Positions 1 through 11,413 of a DNA stretch of 64,000 bases are shown piece by piece (within the stretch, counting starts at the first letter, position 1; every line of letters starts with the position of its first letter). A program made the position numbers and the translations under genes. Source of the DNA: Manihot esculenta (lineage: Eukaryota; Streptophyta; Magnoliopsida; Malpighiales; Euphorbiaceae); assembly GCF_001659605.2 (NCBI RefSeq), contig NC_035164.2, forward strand, positions 11,134,965 through 11,198,964, in the 5' to 3' direction. A model generated the notes under the pieces. The model was given only the letters and a program-made list of their open reading frames with translations. It ran no database searches and had not been told where the DNA came from.

Positions 1-419
1 AATTCTAACTTTTGAAAAACTAAATTAATTGCACTTGTATTTATGGAATAATGTATATCATTATTATTATTATTATTCTTTTAGTATTAAAATAATTTAT
101 TACTTTAATTTTTTTTAAATACGATGCGAAAATTCGACTACTTTTATATATAATACTAAATCCTTTGAAAGTAATTATTTAACTGTACAAGTAATACAAT
201 ATAAATAAAATTTATTTATTTATTTCAACATTATTTAAAGATTGTTATTTTTTAAAAAATAAAATTCTATCACTAATTTAAATAATGAAATAATTTCATT
301 TTCAACATGAATTATTAAACATTTAAATGAATAAAAATAAATTAATTAGAGAAAATAAATTAAAACCTTAAAATTAGTTTCATTAATGTTCAAATTGAAT
401 TAATTAATTTAATAAAAAT

Positions 420-462
<43 letters not shown>

Positions 463-868
463 GAATACAAATAAATATAAAAAATGATAATTAAAATATT
501 AATAATTTATTAAATTGATATTTAATTTAAGATAAAATAATTAATTTTATTAATAATTAAATTTTAATTTCTTTAAATGAGAAAAAAATAAAGAAATATG
601 AAAAAAATTAAAATAATGATAATCTGAAAACCTATTATAATAAATTAAAGTTAATTTTTATAAAAATATTAAACTTGAGTGGTTTTATTAAAATCAATTA
701 AAATTTAATTATGAGAACGAAATAGATTTCGAAATTTAGTTGACTATAGATAAAAATTAGTTGGAATAAACACACTATGCTAATCTAGTTGTGGGAATAC
801 ATATAACTGGTTTAGGGATTATCCGACATGCGTGCAAAATACTCCTATAACCAAACACAAGCACGCGT
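1..868. other. AT-rich intergenic sequence upstream of RPL30
   Basis: Very AT-rich sequence with poly-A/T tracts and short repeats. I see no open frame, RNA gene or recognisable element other than the trinucleotide microsatellite listed separately. The last 60 bases grade into the RPL30 promoter. Confidence 0.7.
421..461. repeat. (ATA)n trinucleotide microsatellite
   Basis: About 13-14 uninterrupted ATA/TAA units in a row, a simple repeat likely to vary in length between individuals. A shorter ATT run lies at about 60-76. Confidence 0.95.
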
Positions 869-935
869 AAACCCTAGATAGGTGGCTGACCTCTATAAAT
901 TCGTTACTCTAGTTTAAACTAGGGTTTCTTTCCTG
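869..935 (+). promoter_or_regulatory. RPL30 core promoter: telo-boxes, TATA and pyrimidine start
   Basis: AAACCCTAG (telo-box) is at 869-877 and its reverse form TAGGGTTT at 920-927. A TATAAAT lies between them at 894-900. A pyrimidine-rich run (TTTCTTTCC) follows at about 925-933, 60 bases before the ATG. Telo-boxes near the start site are a known hallmark of plant ribosomal-protein and translation-factor promoters. The transcription start itself is inferred. Confidence 0.65.
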
Positions 936-993
936 TGTTGAGCGAACTTTAATATTCAGTGGATTCCCTCCTTGAAAGCACCCAACAGCAACC

Positions 994-2944
994 ATGGTGG
1001 CCGCCAAGAAGACCGTAAGTGTTTCTCTCTCCGTTCCTGATTTTCAAGTTCTTGATTACGTTGTAATTAAATTCTGAATTGGAAGATTAAAAGTTTGATT
1101 TGTCAATGCTCTCATCTGATGCATTGCAGAAGAAGACTCATGAGAGTATCAACAACAGGCTGGCTTTGGTTATGAAGAGTGGAAAATACACTTTGGGTTA
1201 CAAGACTGTACTCAAATCTCTCAGAAACTCTAAAGGTAAATTTTTTTCCTTGTCAATGTCCAATTTGTTTCTTTATGTACTAATCTGAAGTCTTGATTGT
1301 CCCTATTTGTGAAATGGTTATCAATTGTTAATCGGTTTTATTAGTTGGATATATTTTAGTTTTTGAATCTAGATGCTCTGTTTTCCGAAATTAAGAAACA
1401 GCCATCTGGGTCTGTTTGCTATACTGAGGCAGGTTTACTGTTGCCTCTGGATTCTTTATCTTGTACGTACTTGTTTTTAGTGGGAAAGAAAGAATATGTT
1501 CGCGTTCGAGACAATAAAATGTGTTGTCTTATAGAAAATCATTTTCTTATTTTCCATCTTGTTTGAGTATATAGGTTTGGAGGACATTAATTTGTTGCTG
1601 ATCTTGAAAAGTAAAAAAATCTTTTAGGTGAAGTTAGGTTCGGTACTCTTGTAATTCTATAATTGATGTAATCTGAAGAAATTTTATACGTGTAACATCA
1701 GCTGTTCTAGTTTTGGGATCTAGATTTTGTCAGCTTATTAACGTCCCATCAATTAAATATCTATGTTGATTTTTTACAGGGAAGCTGATCATCATTGCCA
1801 ACAACTGTCCTCCCCTTAGGAAGTCTGAGATAGAGTACTATGCAATGTTGGCTAAAGTTGGAGTCCACCATTACAATGGCAGTAAGTAAATTGGCTATAA
1901 TACCCATGTTTCTTTGAAGGCCCATTTTTGTGATATATACAGCCCTTAAAGATTGGCTTCCTAGAAATCATGGAAGCTTATTGAGTTATAGATTTGTATT
2001 TTAAAACTCTTTTTCGGGTTCTCTCTATAGGATTTTCCTTTTGTGTTCCTTATTATCACATTGCCTTTTGTTCATTAAAATTTCTCTGTTTCTATGAAAC
2101 CATAGCCTTGCCTTTTTGACCTTTGGATAAGTAGTTTTTAAAAGCTATATCTTGCATGCTTGAAGAAGAGGGCATGTTCAGGAAAATGCATAGCATGCAC
2201 GTCATTGGATGCATGCTTATATGGGTTTCTATAATTACAACTGGTGAAATTATCTGTAGATTGGTTGTCAAAATAGTATAAATCTGCCATATTTTTTCTT
2301 CTGTGCCCTATCTAAGTTTCTACAGTATTTATAGACTTTTAAATACATGAGTTGGCATGATAGTCATATATGGCATGTCTCATGAAACTGCAAATGGTTG
2401 TGAACTAGAAGCAGCTTCCATTATAAAGGCATGGTTAGGTGTTCCTTTCTTCTAGTATAGACTGAATATGATCATATCCTTCAAACTTGTTGCATGCAAG
2501 TGATTCTGCAGATTAATTTGTCATATCAAGTATGTTTCAAGTTTTGCTCTAAGTGGCCTTGTTGGTGTTGTGATTGATTGCCCATATCTCTTTCTCATCT
2601 TCTTACCACTAGTACAACCACCTACTACAACAAACTACCACTTTTAGAGAGGAGGGGTGAAATCATATCTTCTGGTCAAATGTTATAATTTAGGTTATAT
2701 ATATATATATTAATCTGTGCCTAATGTTTTATTATTACAGACAATGTAGACTTGGGGACTGCCTGTGGCAAATATTTCAGGGTGTGCTGCCTGAGCATCA
2801 TTGATCCAGGTAAATACAGAAGGCTATTATTTTCTTTTGTTGTATTTGGACCGGCATTGTTAATGTTGTTCTGATTGTGGTGTTTATTGATTTGTTTTTT
2901 TAGGTGATTCTGATATCATTAAAAGCATGCCCGGTGACCACTGA
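994..2944 (+). CDS. RPL30: 60S ribosomal protein L30 (eL30), five exons
   Basis: Structural protein of the cytosolic 60S ribosomal subunit. Exons read as 994-1014, 1130-1235, 1780-1881, 2741-2809 and 2904-2944. All four introns have GT..AG ends, and the phases join to 339 nt, or 112 residues plus TGA, the usual plant length. The product begins [20 protein letters not shown], continues through [41 protein letters not shown] and [19 protein letters not shown], and ends [13 protein letters not shown], which is the L7Ae/L30e/S12e fold family. The tiny first exon of seven codons before a GTAAGT donor is typical of plant ribosomal-protein genes. The start ATG sits in ACCATGG context. Introns 2 and 3 (544 and 859 nt) are the long ones. 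I looked for C/D-box snoRNAs in the introns and saw none convincing. The gene looks intact and is the only one I am sure is expressed. Confidence 0.96.
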
Positions 2945-4330
2945 TAAGACCATGAGGAATAGCAATTGTCCCTAGGTTTTGGTCATGTTTGTCTTGCTGG
3001 GATTGTGGGTTTTCGATTGCAAACGATCATATTATTAAACAAACCATTGTGGAACTTGTTGAGCTCCTATTTATAGTCATTTCAGTAAATGTTTAATTAG
3101 TTGAAATGATGACCTAAAATGAATTTCGTGGTTACAAAAATGCTGAGGACCTTCATTTTTGTTTACTGTCGCGATTTTATTTATTTTACTTCTCTGTTTT
3201 TGCATCTGCTTTACTAGGTAAAATAATGTGCTTTTAAAATGATTTATGCTATGTTTAGATATCAACAATTGAAAATTTTTTTATTGATTTCGATTTAGTT
3301 TTAATATAAAATTTTAATTATTGCATATGATACATTAAAAACCTTTTAAAAATAGATTTAAAATGTTTTTTTTTAAATTACTTTAATTTAATTTCACTTA
3401 TAAATAAGATGGTTTTCATGTTTACGAGTTTAGCATATCAACTTACCACTTGATTCAATTGAAAGAAATTTATATCTTCATCAAATTTAAAATTTATATT
3501 TTGAATTCAACGAATGAATAATGAAGGGATTAATAGTGATTTTTTTCAAAAAAAATTATTTGTTTTTTAATCAATAATTTTTCTTCCATGAACTGTGTTA
3601 ACACATACGTTCAATAATTAATTCTTTATATTTTTACTCGAAACTGTTGAAACAATGGGAAGAGCGAATAGAAAAATGACGGTAAGAGACCTATTGAGAG
3701 AGATAACTAGTGGTTAAGTTCCTGTTCGACAATCGTATTCAAGTGTTTAGTTTTCGGTTTAAATCAAAATATTTATTTTTATTATTTACTGTTTAATAAT
3801 TATATTTGATAATAATGTTTGATGATTATATTTTATGGTAGTGTTTAATGATTGAAAAAACAAATATTAAAAAGTTATTTTTTTTAACCTTTAGTGTTTT
3901 GACTGTCATTAATTGTTATAATTTTAAGTTTTAATATGTAGTACCATCAGCTTATTACATTTGATTGTTTATGACGTATTAAAAGATGTAATTAGTTTAT
4001 TAATTTAAAAATAATTTATATTTTATATAATTTACCATTTATATCAATAATCGAATAATAATCATTCATATATTTTGTTATTATTTTTCATTTAACAGCC
4101 AATTCGAAATTTGTTTTATACTCAAGACTTTTATTTTGAATTAATATAAACAATTAATCATTAATAATTATTCTTTCTCTCTCATAATTTATATATTTTT
4201 TAATTATTTTAAAATTATTATTTATTTTTTTTAAATTATAATAATATATAAATTGATTATTATAATCCTATTTAATTATTTTATTTTCAAAACACCTTTC
4301 AAAATATCTCTTAGTATTCTATTTTTAAAA
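2945..4330. other. RPL30 3' flank and AT-rich intergenic sequence
   Basis: The first 100-150 bases presumably hold the RPL30 3' untranslated region; no single polyadenylation signal stands out. The rest is AT-rich with no long frame and no recognised element. Confidence 0.6.
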
Positions 4331-5015
4331 AAGTATATGTCAATCGATGGATTTATCAACCTAGATGCTTTTATACGTGAGGCTCGATGGAATTGAGGGA
4401 AGTTTTCAAACTTTCTGGAACTCTGATAGCACCTTCGACTTCAAAAGTCTCGAAAATCCAGACTTCAATCGCGAATTATCAGTTGGAAGAATCTTTGTAA
4501 TAGAGGTAGTATACCGGGCTTAATACCAAAAAATCCCTTAGCCTTAGGGCAATCAGTCTTTGACTCCCTTCCCCTTCTTGCATCTCGGAGGGCTTTCTTT
4601 TGCCGGCTAGTGGCTATCTTACCTATTGATTAAGGTGCGAAAACAGTTGATTCTTCGCAAACAGTATTAATTTGATTTTTTGAAATTGAATTCTCCGTGA
4701 AGATGCGGAGTACCAACGGCTAGACGGTAAAACCCTGTGCACCTTAACTATAGCTTCGCAGTGACAACCTTGATCGAATGTGTAGGATAGGTGGGAGGTG
4801 GTGACACACAACGACCAATCCTGAAAGACCACTCTTTCGTCTAAGGATAGATAGAAAGGGTTGGAGAGAATGACTTTCTGAAATTCTCTCCGCTGCGCAA
4901 GGTGGAAGCCGGACCGGGTTTGAGTGTATTATATAAATGTCTACGCATGAAAGAAATAGAAATCCCCTTTTTCGACCCCAGAAAAAGCATGATTTACTTC
5001 AAGCCGTTTTGCGAG
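4331..5015. other. Nuclear insertion of mitochondrial DNA (NUMT)
   Basis: A block of near-balanced base composition standing out sharply from AT-rich DNA on both sides. It contains a recognisable piece of mitochondrial 26S rRNA (listed separately). The remainder has the look of plant mitochondrial spacer DNA, but I cannot assign it to a gene. Boundaries are set by the change in composition and are approximate. It is non-functional here. Confidence 0.7.
4680..4846 (+). pseudogene. rrn26: Fragment of mitochondrial 26S rRNA (domain V region)
   Basis: The stretch carries the conserved large-subunit rRNA core: GAAGATGCGGAGTACC, then ACCTTAACTATAGCTTCGCA, then TGTAGGATAGGTGGGAGG. In bacterial 23S rRNA these correspond to the part of domain V leading to the peptidyl-transferase region. 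The spacing and the C-rich plant mitochondrial wording fit rrn26 better than plastid 23S. Several positions expected to be C or G read as T or A (for example AAAACCCTG where GACCCCG-like sequence is expected), as expected from cytosine deamination after transfer to the nucleus. Only about 170 nt of a gene of over 3 kb is present, so it cannot form a functional rRNA. Confidence 0.8.
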
Positions 5016-5323
5016 TTAGTATATATTTTTAATATTTAAAATAAATATAATTAGAAAATTAATAAAAAAAATTATATTTTTTAATAAGTGTGCATTATGA
5101 GACAAAAAAGAGTAATATATATATATATATTTTGAAAGCAAGAAAGAGTAATATTTAACGGCTAATAACTAATAAAATAACTAATATCTACTAAAATACT
5201 TGATAGCTATTCAAACTACTAATAAACGTGTAAGTTTTCATTGAAATAGGATTTATACAAGCAAAAACATTTGCTTTTAATTGATTGTTAGGAACATTCC
5301 AAAAAACGCATACCAAAAATCGA

Positions 5324-5437
5324 TCCAAATTAAATTCTAAAATTTTAGAAATTGTCAAAGGAAAAGACATTCTTATTCAGTCCAAATTAAATTCTAAAAT
5401 TTTGGATATTGTCAAAGGAAAAGACTAATTCTTATTC
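5324..5437. repeat. 57-bp tandem duplication, two copies
   Basis: The unit beginning TCCAAATTAAATTC at 5324 recurs at 5381 with only a few differences, including the block ATTGTCAAAGGAAAAGAC. Function unknown. Confidence 0.85.
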
Positions 5438-5557
5438 AATCGGAAAGAAAGTGCTAGTCAAATGTTTTATCATGCTCTACTTGTCTTACTGTCTTAATGT
5501 AAAAATTTAGTTTCAACTGTATTTAATTATTTTATTGTCTTTAAATTTACTAAACAA

Positions 5558-5581
5558 AAAAAGCCTAATGTTAGGCTTTTT
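5558..5581. repeat. Perfect 11-bp inverted repeat (short hairpin)
   Basis: AAAAAGCCTAA and TTAGGCTTTTT are separated by two bases. It resembles an intrinsic terminator in form, but this is nuclear plant DNA with no gene nearby, so I record only the structure. Confidence 0.8.
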
Positions 5582-5684
5582 ATACTTATGCTAGGCTATT
5601 ATAGTGATTTTACTTGATAATATTTTTTGCGTTGTTAAAAATTTTAGGAGAATTTATAAAAATATGTTTTCTAATTTAAAGTTT

Positions 5685-5820
5685 TTCATTTTAGAGTCTA
5701 AATTTTAATTCGTATCAAAATAATATTTATAATATTTCTTTATTAGCAAAACTAAAACAAAATAATAAATATTGTTGAATTCGATGACCAACCCGTATTT
5801 AAAAAATATATAAAAGTATT
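5685..5820 (+). repeat. MULE left terminal inverted repeat
   Basis: Read against the reverse complement of 10345-10490 it matches in register over about 135 bases. Anchors are TTCATTTT(T/C)AGAGT at 5686, GT(A/G)TCAAAATA at 5712, TAATATTTCT at 5730, ATTAGCAAAA at 5742 and ATTTAAAAAATA at about 5797. Identity is roughly 65-75% by eye, consistent with an old element. Confidence 0.75.
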
Positions 5821-6368
5821 TAATGTAAAAAAGTAAATATTAATTATATTTTCCTTTTTACCATGTTTTGGGAGAGGTAAAACCTAATATCTACCCATCT
5901 TCATCTCCCAAATTGTTGAATCATCAAATCAATAAGATTTATTTGCATTGAGTTAGGGTTTGTGGTCTTTGATTCCAAATCGATAATAGTTCATCAAGAG
6001 CTCCATTTTCATTAAGAGAAAGGGGAAATTTGATTCTAATTCGTTGTTTAGGGGAAAGAGGGTAAACTAATAGTGTTGTGCAGAGTCAAATAGAATTCCA
6101 TTTTCTTGTACTCCAAGGTATGTGAAATGCCCTTTTTATCCTATATACCCATTTTCCATATTGCTACTAAGTTTAATGTTGGGCATATGCTGAAATTAGT
6201 GTTTGGACATTGTTCGCACTTAAATATTTTCTTATTTTCAATATTTTATTGGTTGCTCATGTTCTGTTTTTTACTTATATTCTCCGGTTTAGTATTCTGT
6301 GATTTAGTATTTGGACATTATTAAGCATTTTATGAAATATCTGTTTACAGGAAGAATAATTATGCATT

Positions 6369-8769
6369 ATGGGTGTATACGCCTCATATGCTAATCGAGG
6401 GGGTTTTGTTGAATGTACTAGAAATAAGGATATAGACTTTCTATCTCAATTTCAGTTGATGATATATGGGAAGGATTATGCATATACTAATGGTTTAAAA
6501 TAGCTGGACTTAATGGTGATGAGAGCTATGAAGAAATTATGGATGATCAGAGTGTAAACAATATATTAGATTACAATGAAGGAGAACCTCATATAGATGT
6601 TTATTATATAGGATATGATCCTCCATTGACTGTGGATATAGGTCATATAAATGAGGTTACTAGTCACATTGAAAGAGTATAAGAGTAATAGGGATGATAT
6701 TAGAACAAAGACTGAAGGACCTGGGTTAGCTGCTGAGAGTGAATGTCATGAGTCTAATGTGCCTGTGGAAGGGGTTGGCACTAATAGTGATGATAGTGAT
6801 TGTTCTATTCATTCTATAGGAGGTGATGTTAGTGACATAGATAGTATGTCTAATGATTGTGATATTAGTAAAATGTATGCAAATTACGAAGGTAGTGATG
6901 ATGAAGGGTGTGTGGGAAGTGGTGGCAATGGAAAAGGGCAAGATAAAAATATGACTGAAGAAACAGGGCAAGATGAGAATGTAGAAAATGAAACAATGCA
7001 AGATGGATGTGATGGACATAAGAATCTAAATGAAGAAGAACTTGGAGAATTTAATGAGAGAGCAGTCAGAGATGATGATTTACATAGTCTTGTGGGATCT
7101 GACAGTAAAGAAGAGATTGGATTTATAGATTTTAGATGTTCCTTTGAATAATCCTACTTTATGCAAAGGTATGAAATTTACTAGTAGAGATGTCTTTAGA
7201 AAAGCTTTAAGGGAGTGTGCAGTGAGAAAGGGATATAGTTATATGCTAATGAAAAATAATAAACAAAGGATTATTGCAGTTTGCAAGAACAAGTGTAGCT
7301 TTAGGGTTCATGCAAGCAAGATGAAAGACTGAAATCTTTCAAATTAAAACTTTCATGTCAGAACATCATTGCCCAAGAGCTTTTTATAATCACATAGTTC
7401 CAAATACCTTATTATAAAATACTTGGAAGTGTTTAGAGAAAGTTCCAATTAAGATGTTAAGACAATGCGAAAAAAGTTGCAGAGAGAACTAGGGATAGAG
7501 ATATCTCTCTCTAAATATTATAGAGCCAAAAACAAAGCAAAAGCTATAATTGATGGCGATTTTAGAGAGCAATTTATAAGGGTGAGGGCATATGCACAAA
7601 CAATAATGAATACAAATCTTGGTAGCTGTATGAAGGTGCCAACATTTATGTATGCTCCATGTGGTCCTGCTACAGAAGTGCATCAAACATCATCAATTCA
7701 TAAAGAAATCACAGTCTTTCAATATATGTATGTGAGATTTGCAGCTCAGAAACAAGGTTTTTTTTTAGTAGAGTTAAACCAATAGTTGGTCTTGATAGAT
7801 GTCATTTGAAAGCTTATATAGAAGGATAATTATTATATACAATAGGTAGAGATGGAAATGAGCTAGATTATATTTAGAGGATTATAGTACAAAAAGCTAT
7901 TATGATCTGCAGCCTATGCTACTACAAGAGAACATGGGAATTTCATATGACCAAGCTAAACAAGATGGACGAAAAAGCTTATAATTGGGTCATAAAATAT
8001 GATCCCCACACTTGGTCAAGATCACATTTCTCTGATCATCCAAAGTCTGATGCATTGTGAAATAATATTAGTGAGGCATTCAATTCCTATATTAAATATG
8101 CAAGAGACTTACCAATATTAAACTTGCTTGAATATATTAAAAGGAGATTGATGAAGAGGTTTTATATGAAGTACAATGCAACGAAGAACTATAAGGGTGA
8201 CATTTATCCAAATGTCCAAGAAGAGCTGGAAATCAGGAAGATGAAAAGTAGAAACTGCTTTCGCACACATACTGGGAATAACAAATATGTGGTTGACTTG
8301 CATGACATACAAAACAAAATTGACTTGGCTGTAAAAAATTGTAGTTGCAGAATGTGAAACCTTACAGGTTTGCCTTGTAAGCATACAATATCATGCATAT
8401 TCTACAACAAAGAGATGCTTGAGATGTATGTTACTCAAGTATTTCTATAAGGATATTTATTTAGCAGTATACAATCATATTATCAACCCTGTTCTAAACA
8501 ATGAGGAATGAGAATAGTCTGAAGATGTAATGGAAATTCATCCTCTAATTGTTAGAAGACCTACAGGAAGACCCAAGAAAAGAAGGATTAGAAGAAAAGA
8601 AGAGAAAAATCCTTATAAATTAACAAGAGCTGGTAGTTACATCAAATGTAGTAAATGTCGTCAAATAGACCACAATTCAAGGGGATTTAAGACTGGGATT
8701 ACAGGAGAGACAACATGGCGAAGAAGATTGAGGGAAAAAAAAAAAAGCAACTTCTGTTGGCAACAATAA
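6369..8769 (+). pseudogene. MULE transposase (MuDR type), degraded
   Basis: The pieces fall in the family's order. First is an N-terminal stretch starting MGVYASYANRGGF (6369), then an acidic serine/aspartate-rich linker (6780-7120). Next comes the MuDR DNA-binding region (about 7144-7332; FRKALRECAVRKGYSY ... NKCSFRVHASK). The start of the DDE core follows (GLDRCHLKAY at about 7790, then TIGRDGN). The core is then cut short and resumes at KAYNWVIKYDPHTWSRSHF (about 7970) and NNISEAFNSYIKYARD. A SWIM zinc finger (NCSCRM ... GLPCKH, about 8335-8385) and a zinc-knuckle-like KCSKCRQIDH (about 8650) close it. Many stop codons and several frameshifts occur, and much of the catalytic core is missing. 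It would normally bind the terminal inverted repeats and catalyse cut-and-paste transposition; here it is a fossil. Confidence 0.85.
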
Positions 8770-9669
8770 AGTGATATCAAGTTATATAATTTTTTCAATT
8801 TGTTTTTTGTGAATTATTGCATTTATGTTAGTTAATAATTCTATTTATTTATTTGTTAAAGACTACAGCTAATTCATAAACACTACCCCAAATGTTGAGG
8901 TTTATGCATACAAAATTATCTTTACATATTCTAGGGACTGCTTCATATTTTTAAACTTACCAATATTTATTTTTAACTCTTATAATATTCTGTATATTGA
9001 ATAGAAAAAGAATAAGATCATAAACTATGAGGAGTAGCTCACAACCATGCACAAGTACTTGTCAATCCTTATGCATCTGCATTTCAGTCAATTTCCAACA
9101 AACAAATAAGGACCAAATTGATAGTAAGGGTAAGTTAATGCTATTTCTTTTAGTTATTACTTGATTATATATCATGTTATTAGTAATTAATTTGGTTTCT
9201 TTTTTGTTTCTTAGAAACAGACTTATCCATTTATATATCCAAAGACATATTTTAACTACAACAAATACACAACTTGCTTCTTGAGTGCAAATGGGATGTT
9301 GCTTCTCAATTGTTGAGTGGAAAGACAATAAGATCATGAAGCAGTTGATTGAACTTGTCATTATGTTTTGGTCTTTTTTTTTAGGGATATGTTGGCAAGT
9401 TTAGCTGTGACAGCTTTTGGAAGGCATGAAGCCATGATTTGTATATCAACAAGATGTTTCAATACTTTAGTATAAATATTTTCACTTGGATTTTCAATAT
9501 AATTAGATAGAACTTGTCATTTTGTCTCATTGATATTTACTATAGGACTATGAATGTAATTAACTGCAAAAGAATTGCATATGCTGCGATATATCAAACT
9601 TCAATTATTATCATATAATTCAATAATGAGCATTCAAATACCATAAGGTCACTTGAACTTACAACAATA

Positions 9670-10207
9670 TTAAGGCAAATATAATTTTCCCTTCTCATTT
9701 TCAATATGCAAACTAAATACTATAATTGCAAATAAAATTATAGTGGAGTAAACGCATATTCTGCCAAATCTTTTACATAATGGCTCTCTCTCTACATTAC
9801 ACAACCTTTTAACTGCTTCTAATTTCCTCAGGTCGTCAGTTGCATTTTTTACCCCCCATAGTTCATTCTCCATTTTGATATTCACATCTTTCATTTTATT
9901 TTGTCTCATAAACTAGTTCTACCTCCCTTGCATGATATTCATCAATTTCAGCTTCATAGTCTTGTATTATGGATATCATTCTAGAAATAACCATAACACA
10001 ACTTTTGCAATTTTCATGATAAATCCAAAGAAATTACACCTCTTAGAATATTGGTATTGACCGCAACTATAGAATCTCCTTCCTTTAATTGCCTTCGGTC
10101 ATTGTTGTTCTCACCAGTGCTGGGAGCATGCATCAACACTTGACAACGTTCCTCCTTCCTCTAATCATCTCACTTGATTGAGTTTGCTCTTCCGATTGAG
10201 AACTCAT
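9670..10207 (-). pseudogene. GRF-type zinc-finger protein (At4g04775-like), broken copy in MULE
   Basis: Reading leftwards from an ATG at 10207: MSSQSEEQTQSSEMIRGRRN, then VKC-stop-C at the first zinc ligands (TGA where the family usually has tryptophan), PALVRTTMTEGN, a frameshift, then GRRFYSCGQYQYSKRCNFFG. That is the Gly-Arg-Phe signature with its Cys ligands. After a second frame change come DYEAEIDEYHAREVELVYE and a lysine/glutamate-rich helix. It ends in a hydrophobic segment, YSTIILFAIIVFSLHIE, like the C-terminal anchor of plant GRF proteins. Family members are small plant proteins of uncertain role; GRF fingers in other proteins bind single-stranded DNA or RNA. Its place between the MULE transposase and the right terminal repeat, pointing inwards, suggests it travelled with the element. 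At least one nonsense mutation and two frameshifts disable it. Confidence 0.75.
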
Positions 10208-10344
10208 TTTCTCTGTGATTTGAAAATTAGAGATTTAGAATAAAATAATGGAGTGAGGGAGAAGAGAGTGAGAGGGAGTTATGTTTTAGGGCAGTAAAAA
10301 TAAATATTTTTTTCACTTTTTTTATTAGTTTATATATTAAATAT

Positions 10345-10490
10345 TATTAAAAAAATAAATTTATATTATTTTTTAAATGCCATGTTATTAAATTTAGACG
10401 ACATTTGCTATTTTTTCATCTTTTGCTAATGGAGAAATATTATACCGTACTATTTTGACACAAAATAAAACTTAAACTCTGAAAATGAAT
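10345..10490 (-). repeat. MULE right terminal inverted repeat
   Basis: Inverted partner of 5685-5820. The best-conserved outer block is TTTTGCTAAT at 10421 through ACTCTGAAAATGAA at 10476. The inner block around 10365-10380 matches the ATTTAAAAAATA anchor of the left end. Confidence 0.75.
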
Positions 10491-10556
10491 GTATTGATAG
10501 TTTTTTTTTTTTTTTTTGTAATTTCTTCAAAATTTTAAATACTAATTAACTATAAT

Positions 10557-11413
10557 TGATACAAAATCCTATAGATCAAGTCCAAGAACTCTATGACAAG
10601 ATGGAGCTCCAAAGATCAACAATAAATTCATGGAGCTCTAAAGATCAACAATAAATTCCCTTCGACGGCACCTAATGCAAAGGATAATAAGAAAACCAAT
10701 AATAGAGGATTAGAGAAATAAGACAAATGTCACAATTAAATTGGTAAGTTTTACCTTGATTCTTGATGCAAGTGGAAGAATGCAATCTCACAATCCACAA
10801 TAATAAAGGCACACAAATAGTATGAATAATTTTGAATTTTGATTAAAAGTTTTTTTAACAAAGGATGGCTAGAGTTCATATAGAGAAAACTAAACATAAC
10901 TCTAAAAGACTAAGGATAAACTAAACCTTAAAGTGCCAAACAAGGCTGGATGAAAATAAAAGTCCATAGCAAGGGGTTGTACACTAAGGGCCAAACCAAG
11001 TCCAAAAATATTAAACTATCTAGTTAAACAAGGCTAAACATAAATAAACTAACCTATGAGGTATGACCCATCAATAAAATAGCTCATACTCCTTACACAA
11101 TATCTAAACTAAATAAAGCAATAAAGGATAAATTATGGGCAGTAATAAACAAGCCCATAAATGTCAAACTAGGCAGCAACATCTTCAACACACACCTTAA
11201 GCAATGAGAGTAGTTTAGGTGTGGCTTCAAGCTCCATATAGCACTTGTTGAAAGCAAGTCCATTAAGCTCTTGTGTAACTTGTTCTTAATGAATAAGGAC
11301 ATGGTAGCCCCAAACTTCTTTGCACGAATCATTGTGATAGGCCTACTAGGGAGCACCACGGATCTCCCACGCTCTCTTAAGCTCCATGAATGAGTGATGG
11401 CTAATCCATATTA
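10557..11413 (-). repeat. 3' LTR of element A
   Basis: About 857 bp, aligning along its length with 38535-39205 plus 48264-48428. It is followed (on +) by CCCCCCTTCCTC, that is, a purine-rich tract on the - strand at about 11415-11427, the expected plus-strand primer. Confidence 0.75.

Larger units (their letters stand above)
5016..5680. other. AT-rich spacer between NUMT and MULE
   Basis: No coding potential. It holds a two-copy tandem repeat (5324-5437) and a near-perfect palindrome (5558-5581), both listed separately. Confidence 0.6.
5681..10495 (+). mobile_element. Mutator-like element (MULE) with long terminal inverted repeats
   Basis: A DNA transposon of about 4.8 kb. Its ends are inverted copies of each other (listed separately). 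Inside lie a decayed MULE transposase on + (6369-8769) and, converging on it, a decayed GRF zinc-finger gene on - (9670-10207). Exact outer ends and the usual 9-11 bp target-site duplication could not be fixed; a weak AGTTTTT match flanks both sides. Both genes contain stops and frame breaks, so the element is dead unless mobilised in trans. Confidence 0.75.

Noticed and set aside
1015..2903. Possible snoRNA in RPL30 introns
   Set aside because: No paired C box (RTGATGA) and D box (CTGA) with terminal stem was found by reading.
4623..4832. 69-codon open frame on - in the NUMT
   Set aside because: It is antisense to an rRNA fragment and has no protein family.
5558..5581. Bacterial-style rho-independent terminator
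   Set aside because: The hairpin plus T-run shape fits, but the context is nuclear plant DNA with no transcription unit.
6651..7151. 166-codon acidic open frame treated as a separate gene
   Set aside because: It lies in the linker position of the MULE transposase, between its N-terminal piece and DNA-binding domain, and has frame breaks on both sides.
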